Source: Spirochaetaceae bacterium (GTDB lineage: Bacteria; Spirochaetota; Spirochaetia; Treponematales; Breznakiellaceae). Taken from it: a stretch of 9,528 nt of DNA. The stretch is taken from contig JAIRMO010000237.1 of NCBI GenBank assembly GCA_031258625.1, positions 1-9,528 of the forward strand, read 5' to 3'. The notes beneath the pieces are model-generated. The model saw only the letters and a list, made by a program, of their open reading frames with translations, did not search any database and had not been told where the DNA came from. Positions 6,121-9,528 of this stretch are shown here, one piece after another. Position 1 is the stretch's first letter; every line of letters starts with the position of its first letter. The position numbers were made by a program, and so were the translations under genes.

Positions 6121-6284
6121 AATTTTTATGTAAAAACAGCGAAAATTTTGAAGTTTTTTCTTATAAATCCGAGAAAAAGAAAACATTTTTTTATTTGTAT
6201 TTGTTTATAATGTAATGAATTATATTACTATGTGTTTATTTTAAATATCATTAATTAATTTAAGAATTTATCCTCCCAGAGGAC

Positions 6285-6313
6285 TTTACAAACGCTCTTT
6301 CACGACATATCCT
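6285..6313 (+). promoter_or_regulatory. Promoter of the iolB-like gene
   Basis: TTTACA (6285-6290, 5 of 6 to consensus), a 17-base spacer, and TATCCT (6308-6313, 4 of 6) precede a predicted start near 6320. That start is covered by the second LacI-type operator, mirroring the importer promoter. The resulting leader would be about 380 nt and includes several hairpins. Confidence 0.5.
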
Positions 6314-6321
6314 CAATATGG

Positions 6322-6336
6322 TAACGTTTGCAATTT
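6322..6336 (+). promoter_or_regulatory. LacI-type operator controlling the iolB-like gene
   Basis: TAACGTTTGCAATTT is the exact inverse of 6071-6085, so both operators read the same way relative to the promoter they follow. They lie 251 bp apart, so looping between the two by a tetrameric LacI protein is possible. Weaker look-alikes are ACAAACGCT (6288-6296) and GTAAGCGTTGCG (6623-6634). Confidence 0.7.
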
Positions 6337-6346
6337 GTTATTGAAG

Positions 6347-6480
6347 GAGCTGTTCCAAAACTAAAATTGCGGAAAGCGGCCTTAGGGCTGCACAGGTCCT
6401 TGGATTTAAAAAGGAAAAAGCTGCCCTTTTACCATTTACTCCAAAGCCTTTCCCGAAACCAACCGGGTTTTGGGAAAGGC
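6347..6480. repeat. Composite palindrome element (second copy, degenerate) in the iolB leader
   Basis: A GAGCTGTTCCAAAAC half-palindrome (6347-6361) without a close inverse is followed by TCCTTGGATTTAA (6397-6409). A long hairpin then follows, GCCTTTCCCGAAACC (6446-6460) with its inverse at 6466-6480: 15 pairs, one of them G-U. The order (palindrome, TCCTTGGATTTAA plus GGAAAAA, TCCAA, palindrome) repeats that at 3048-3184. This suggests a mobile or duplicated element about 135 bp long. Confidence 0.5.
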
Positions 6481-6493
6481 GCTAATCTAAGGA

Positions 6494-6529
6494 AGCGCTG
6501 ATTTATTCAATCGAGAATAAATCAGCGCT
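6494..6529. repeat. 15-bp perfect hairpin in the iolB leader
   Basis: AGCGCTGATTTATTC (6494-6508) is exactly inverted at 6515-6529 around a 6-base loop. A bulged extension (AAGG/CCTT) lengthens the stem. The downstream sequence CCTTTAATG has only a short T stretch, so it is at best a weak attenuator. It lies between the promoter and the start codon of the iolB-like gene. Confidence 0.65.
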
Positions 6530-6698
6530 CCTTTAATGCGGTTTTTTCGCAGTTTTTCGTAGAAAAACGAGAAAAATAATCGGGCAACGATGGTTGGCGT
6601 CAAGTTAATTAAACAAGCCTTTGTAAGCGTTGCGCTATTTGAACCGGAGCAAGCTCCGGGGTATTAAACAAGGCTCCCGAATAAGGAGAAAAATAAGG

Positions 6699-7532
6699 AT
6701 GCAAATCCATCATAAGACTCCCTTTAACTGGGGATATACCCCCCTGATTACCCGGAGCGGCGCTACCGCGGATATGCTTATGGAGTTTGGGGTACTCCGT
6801 CTCGCGCCGGACGAAACCTTCGAGGCCTATTCCAAAACCGACGAGGCGGTATTCCTTTTGGCCGGCGGCGACGCGATAATAAACGTGGGCCAGGACGGAT
6901 CCCGGGAAATTTCCCGGCCGAATCTTTTTGATCATTCCCCCTGGTGCCTCTCGATTCCAAGCCATAGACAGATTACCATCGGCGCCGGAGAGGAAGGCGC
7001 CGAGTTCTATTACTGCGCGACAAAAAACACCAATCAGTTTGACCTAAAACTCTACACCCCCGAAGATTGCCGGAGCGAGTTCCGGGGAGAACGGACCCTG
7101 CGGGAAACCTCCACCCGGATCGTCAGGACTATCTTCGACGACATCAACCACCCCGATTCCAACCTGGTCATCGGGGAGGTTATCGGGGTGCCGGGGAAAT
7201 GGTCCGGTTATCCCCCCCATCACCATCCCCAGCCGGAGATCTCCCACTACCGTTTTCTCCCCGGCCAGGGGTTCGGCCTCATGGCCGTTGGGGATACCCC
7301 CTATATCATTCAGGATAAGGACACGATCCTCATCCGGGAGGGGGAGATTCACCCCCAGGTAACCGCCCCGGGTTATGCCATGTGGTACCTCTGGGTGATC
7401 CGCCACCCGGAGGGCGCCCGTTACGGTCCCGCCACCAATACCCCGCTCTTTATCGATGACCATTTGTGGGCCATAGGGGATGAAAATACAATTTGGCGGC
7501 CGGAAAAGGGGGCCGCCCAAAATCCGGTTTAA
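6699..7532 (+). CDS. iolB: IolB/KduI-family sugar-acid isomerase (5-deoxy-glucuronate isomerase-like)
   Basis: This is a cytoplasmic metal-dependent double-cupin isomerase. IolB proper converts 5-deoxy-glucuronate to 2-deoxy-5-keto-gluconate in inositol breakdown; the related KduI acts on 5-keto-4-deoxyuronate. From the ATG at 6699 it has 277 residues, close to the roughly 270 usual for IolB; AAGGAG (6683-6688) sits 10 nt upstream. The reading frame extends to a TTG at 6630, but that lacks a ribosome site. The C-terminal cupin has GKWSGYPPHHH (166-176), Glu180, GQGFG (189-193) and His218, the likely metal ligands being among His174-176, Glu180 and His218. Compared with IolB as I recall it, the acidic insert after PPHKHD is missing (PPHHHPQPEISHYRF), so the substrate may differ. 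It is divergent from the importer and shares its operator. Confidence 0.8.
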   Translation: MQIHHKTPFNWGYTPLITRSGATADMLMEFGVLRLAPDETFEAYSKTDEAVFLLAGGDAIINVGQDGSREISRPNLFDHSPWCLSIPSHRQITIGAGEEGAEFYYCATKNTNQFDLKLYTPEDCRSEFRGERTLRETSTRIVRTIFDDINHPDSNLVIGEVIGVPGKWSGYPPHHHPQPEISHYRFLPGQGFGLMAVGDTPYIIQDKDTILIREGEIHPQVTAPGYAMWYLWVIRHPEGARYGPATNTPLFIDDHLWAIGDENTIWRPEKGAAQNPV

Positions 7533-7551
7533 AACACCACCAGTGGGTTTT
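7531..7551 (+). terminator. Possible weak terminator after the iolB-like gene
   Basis: Immediately after the stop codon AAAACACCA pairs with TGGGTTTT, with one bulged A and a CCAG loop. The T-run is part of the stem rather than following it, so termination efficiency is doubtful. GC-rich hairpins just downstream may assist. Confidence 0.3.
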
Positions 7552-7585
7552 ATGCCCCCGGAGCGCGGCCCCCGGGGAATGCGCG

Positions 7586-7652
7586 GCTCCCTCCTCCACC
7601 CGCCACGGGCAGGCGAAGGAGGGAGCGGGATTTCCTTGGGGGAACCCGCTCC
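7586..7652. repeat. Tandem GC-rich palindromes
   Basis: GCTCCCTCCT (7586-7595) is inverted exactly at 7617-7626. Overlapping it, GGAGCGGG (7622-7629) is inverted at 7645-7652. An inner CGCC/GGCG pair lies at 7601-7615. The two main hairpins share the GGAGC segment (7622-7626) and so are mutually exclusive folds. They lie in the gap between convergent genes. Confidence 0.6.
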
Positions 7653-7655
7653 GGG

Positions 7656-7690
7656 GGGCTTAAAACCCCCGAAGGGGGCTTGGAAGCCAT
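7656..7690. repeat. 35-bp direct repeat, copy 1
   Basis: It is identical to 7924-7958, 268 bp away. It contains CCCCCGAAGGGGG (5-bp arms, 3-base loop) and GGCTTGGAAGCC (5-bp arms), two adjacent hairpins. Nothing in it is protein-coding. Confidence 0.85.
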
Positions 7691-7735
7691 AGGCGTTTAC
7701 TTAGGGAACAAGGGACCCCCCTCTGGGGGCGGGGT

Positions 7736-7784
7736 TTGCATAAATATACGGTTGGGGTCTGACCCTTTACGTATATTTATGCAA
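7736..7784. repeat. 15-bp perfect inverted repeat enclosing GGGTCTGACCC
   Basis: TTGCATAAATATACG (7736-7750) is exactly inverted at 7770-7784. The 19-base centre contains GGGTC-T-GACCC. A GGGGTC(A/T)GACCCC core resembles REP sequences that I associate with REP-associated tyrosine transposases in other bacteria (family knowledge, not checked). The long hairpin could also serve as a two-way terminator between convergent genes. Confidence 0.65.
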
Positions 7785-7841
7785 GGAGTGGGGGACGGAC
7801 CCGCTATGCGTATACGTTGCGGAAAAAGTCCGCCGGTTACC

Positions 7842-7884
7842 CTGATTTTCACGGATTAAAGAGGCTAAAATCAGCGTTAATCCG
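7842..7884. repeat. Interleaved inverted repeats CTGATTTT/AAAATCAG and CGGATTA/TAATCCG
   Basis: CTGATTTT (7842-7849) pairs with AAAATCAG (7867-7874). CGGATTA (7852-7858) pairs with TAATCCG (7878-7884). The two pairs interleave, giving either a pseudoknot-like fold or alternative hairpins. This looks like a known type of intergenic repeat with TTCACGGATTA. Confidence 0.5.
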
Positions 7885-7923
7885 CGGATAAATTCTTCCA
7901 CTCGCGTTTAAGTAAACGCCTAT

Positions 7924-7958
7924 GGGCTTAAAACCCCCGAAGGGGGCTTGGAAGCCAT
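7924..7958. repeat. 35-bp direct repeat, copy 2
   Basis: This is an exact copy of 7656-7690 on the far side of the inverted-repeat element. The flanking sequences differ, so the duplication is limited to these 35 bases. The rest of the gap to 8070 has only the short features listed separately. Confidence 0.85.
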
Positions 7959-8003
7959 GGCTTTTGACTCGGAGGCTGCGGCTTTAGATTAAACCGATCT
8001 TTT

Positions 8004-8024
8004 TTTAAACTGAGAATTGCTGCC
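8004..8024. repeat. Partial, inverted relic of the 58-bp repeat
   Basis: TTTAAACT-GA-GAATTGCTGCC matches the reverse complement of 2012-2032 at 19 of 21 positions. It is a third, truncated occurrence in opposite orientation near the 3' end of kdgK. A small hairpin GCTGC-CGG-GCAGC (8019-8031) overlaps its end; no T-run follows on the minus strand. Confidence 0.45.
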
Positions 8025-8070
8025 GGGCAGCCTGTTACGCTTGTAGGTTTTGCGCGAAGTGCAACAAACT

Positions 8071-9099
8071 CTACCGTTGCACCCTGCCGGAGGTGTTCCC
8101 CCCCGCAAGGGCCTCCACTTCGGCCAGGCTCATCAGGTTAAAATCGTGTTCCACGGTGTGTTTTAGACAGCTTGCGGCCACGGCGAAGTCGATCGCCCGC
8201 TGGTTTTCCCAGCCCTCCAGCTGCGCGTAGATCAGGGCCGCTCCGAAGCTATCGCCGCCACCCACCCGGTCCACGATACGGACCGCATAGGTGGGCGCAA
8301 AAACCGAAGCCTCCGATCCGCCGTCGTAGAGCATCCCCGACCAGTTGTTGTCGCTGGCGGAAATACTCCCCCGCAGGGTGATGGCGACCTTTTTAAACCC
8401 AAACCGGATGGTTAATTGCCGGGCCACCGAAGTATACCCTTCCCGGCTCAATTTTCCCTTTTCGATATCCGTCCCTTCGGCCCGGATACCAAAAACATCG
8501 ACGGCATCCTCCTCATTGGCGATACAGACATCCACCAACGGCATCAGTCCCGCCATAACCTCCCCCGCCTTTTCCCGGCTCCAGAGCTTTTTCCGGTAAT
8601 TGAGGTCGCAGCTAACCCGTACCCCCCGCCGCTTCGCCGCCTCCAGGGCTTGCCGGCAGACAACGGCGCAATTATCGCTCAAGGCCGGGGTGATACCGGT
8701 AAAATGAAACCAGTCCGCCCCCGTAAGCAGGGTATCCCAGTCGAATTCGCCGGGCTTAACCTCGGCTATGGCCGAATGGGAACGGTCGTAGATCACCTTG
8801 GACGCCCGCTGGGAGGCGCCCTTCTCCACATAATAGGCCCCCAGCCGCTCCCCTCCCCGGAGGATCTTCGAGGTGTCCACCCCAAAACGGCGCAGCTCAT
8901 TCACCGCGCATTGTCCAATCTCATGGGCAGGCACTTTGGTAACATACGCGGCGTTCACCCCGAAATTGGCAAGGCTCACCGCTACATTCGCCTCGCCCCC
9001 CGCATAGGAAGCCTCAAATTCCGTGGCCTGCACGAAACGCAAATGCCCCTTGGGATTGAAACGTACCATACTTTCCCCAAAACAAACCACCCGTTTCAT
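8071..9099 (-). CDS. kdgK: 2-keto-3-deoxygluconate kinase (PfkB family)
   Basis: This enzyme phosphorylates 2-keto-3-deoxygluconate with ATP to KDPG, which the product of the overlapping upstream gene cleaves. The 342 residues have the PfkB N-terminal glycine motif AGGEANVAVSLANFG (33-47) and the C-terminal anion-hole motif DRVGGGDSFGA (277-287) with catalytic Asp283. Subfamily marks of KdgK are GAYYVEKGASQRASKVIYDR (87-106), CDLNYRKKLW (164-173) and KHTVEHDFN (313-321). The start ATG at 9099 overlaps the eda stop as ATGA, with AGGAGG at 9114-9109, 9 nt upstream, implying translational coupling. The gene is convergent with the iolB-like gene. A 2-keto-3-deoxygalactonate kinase role cannot be excluded but is less likely. 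Confidence 0.9.
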   Translation of the reverse strand: MKRVVCFGESMVRFNPKGHLRFVQATEFEASYAGGEANVAVSLANFGVNAAYVTKVPAHEIGQCAVNELRRFGVDTSKILRGGERLGAYYVEKGASQRASKVIYDRSHSAIAEVKPGEFDWDTLLTGADWFHFTGITPALSDNCAVVCRQALEAAKRRGVRVSCDLNYRKKLWSREKAGEVMAGLMPLVDVCIANEEDAVDVFGIRAEGTDIEKGKLSREGYTSVARQLTIRFGFKKVAITLRGSISASDNNWSGMLYDGGSEASVFAPTYAVRIVDRVGGGDSFGAALIYAQLEGWENQRAIDFAVAASCLKHTVEHDFNLMSLAEVEALAGGNTSGRVQR

Positions 9100-9528
9100 T
9101 CTTCTTTTCCTCCTACCGCCTTGACATACTCCGCCGCAAGGGCGGAAATCCGGTCAAAGGCCCTGGTTTCGATCCATTCCTTGTTGACCAGCTTGCCTCC
9201 AACTCCAAAGCCCGCCGCCCCGGCGGCAAGCAATTCACCGATGTTTGAGGGCTCCACCCCGCCTACCCCCAAAAAGTGGAGGTGCCCCAGCGGCGCCTTG
9301 AGGGCCTTGAGGTATGCCGCGCCCACCGAGGCAATCGGGAAGAGTTTCAAAAAATCCGCCCCGGCCTTATGTGCCGTTACACACTCACCCGCGGTTAATT
9401 CCCCGGGCAATGAAACCAGTCCCAGCCGGCGGGTCTCCCGGATGATCTCCCCATCGGCATGGGGTGAAATAATATACAAGGCCCCGGCATCGGCGGCCAT
9501 GTGCAGCTCCGTCGTCGAAAGCACCGTC
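9096..9528 (-). CDS. eda: KDPG/KHG aldolase (5' end outside window)
   Basis: This enzyme cleaves 2-keto-3-deoxy-6-phosphogluconate to pyruvate and glyceraldehyde-3-phosphate, the last step after KdgK. About 143 of roughly 210 residues are visible. The frame stays open to the window edge, and the GTG at 9524 is the Val of a typical G-TVLS stretch rather than a start. Visible marks are IISPHADGEII, SLPGELTAGE, the Schiff-base Lys in GADFLKLFP (9347-9345) and the phosphate-loop region FLGVGGVEPSNI. The N-terminal part with the catalytic Glu lies outside. Gene order eda then kdgK with a 4-nt overlap marks one operon; its promoter is beyond the window. Confidence 0.9.
   Translation of the reverse strand, partial: TVLSTTELHMAADAGALYIISPHADGEIIRETRRLGLVSLPGELTAGECVTAHKAGADFLKLFPIASVGAAYLKALKAPLGHLHFLGVGGVEPSNIGELLAAGAAGFGVGGKLVNKEWIETRAFDRISALAAEYVKAVGGKEE

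Larger units (their letters stand above)
7687..7925. mobile_element. MITE-like or REP-like element bounded by 17-bp perfect inverted repeats
   Basis: CCATAGGCGTTTACTTA (7687-7703) is exactly inverted at 7909-7925, and the outer ends overlap the two 35-bp direct repeats by a few bases. If the ends are taken at GGCGTTTACTTA, both flanks are TA, as after insertion by an IS630/Tc1-type transposase. The interior of about 200 bp has no open frame of note, only palindromes (7736-7784 and 7842-7884). Identification as a non-autonomous element is inference; the repeats are seen directly. Confidence 0.45.

Noticed and set aside
6630..6698. Upstream TTG extension of the iolB-like protein by 23 residues
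   Set aside because: There is no ribosome site, and the added residues are Arg/Lys-rich and unlike family N-termini. The ATG at 6699 has a good AAGGAG.
7480..7692. 70-residue plus-strand frame overlapping the iolB-like stop
   Set aside because: Its sequence is translated GC-rich palindromes (Pro/Gly/Arg) and runs into the 35-bp repeat. There is no ribosome site.
7656..7958. CRISPR array from the repeated 35-mer
   Set aside because: There are only two copies, 268 bp apart, with palindromic interior sequence and no regular spacers or cas genes.

Overview
The window holds six complete or partial genes of carbohydrate and sugar-acid uptake and catabolism plus the start of an amino-acid transporter gene. 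About a quarter of it is non-coding DNA, rich in palindromes and direct repeats. The coding DNA is of moderate to fairly high GC, ribosome sites are strong AGGAGG type, and the solute-binding protein is a lipoprotein. The gaps carry a dispersed palindrome family built on GTTCCAAAAC/GTTTTGGAAC. I guess a spirochaete, possibly Treponema-like, but this is a low-confidence inference: there is no rRNA or marker gene here.

Layout: (1) 1-446, minus strand, 5' part of a BrnQ-type branched-chain amino acid transporter gene, with a leader of about 310 nt, a near-consensus promoter (TTGACG-17-TATAAT) and a three-hairpin RNA-like fold (447-874). (2) 875-5989, minus strand, a ribose/CUT2-type ABC importer operon read in the order ATPase (4469-5989), permease (3309-4307), lipoprotein binding protein (2076-3008), LacI-family repressor (875-1876). 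Each junction holds a palindrome. (3) 5990-6698, a divergent control region with two identical 15-bp LacI-type operators in inverted orientation, each just downstream of a candidate -10 box. One faces the ABC operon and one faces the next gene. (4) 6699-7532, plus strand, an IolB/KduI-family isomerase. (5) 7533-8070, a convergent gap with no gene, filled with nested direct and inverted repeats. (6) 8071-9528, minus strand, eda (KDPG aldolase, 5' end outside the window) overlapping kdgK (2-keto-3-deoxygluconate kinase) by 4 nt.

Working model (inference): the ABC system imports a sugar or sugar acid, the LacI protein represses both the importer and the divergent isomerase through the paired operators, the isomerase converts a uronate-like intermediate, and KdgK plus Eda carry 2-keto-3-deoxygluconate to pyruvate and glyceraldehyde-3-phosphate. 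The substrate is not fixed by the sequence. No defence system, CRISPR array, tRNA, rRNA or transposase gene was seen. The least explained items are the brnQ leader fold, the 58-bp direct repeats flanking lacI, the composite palindrome element, and the nested repeat block at 7586-7958.
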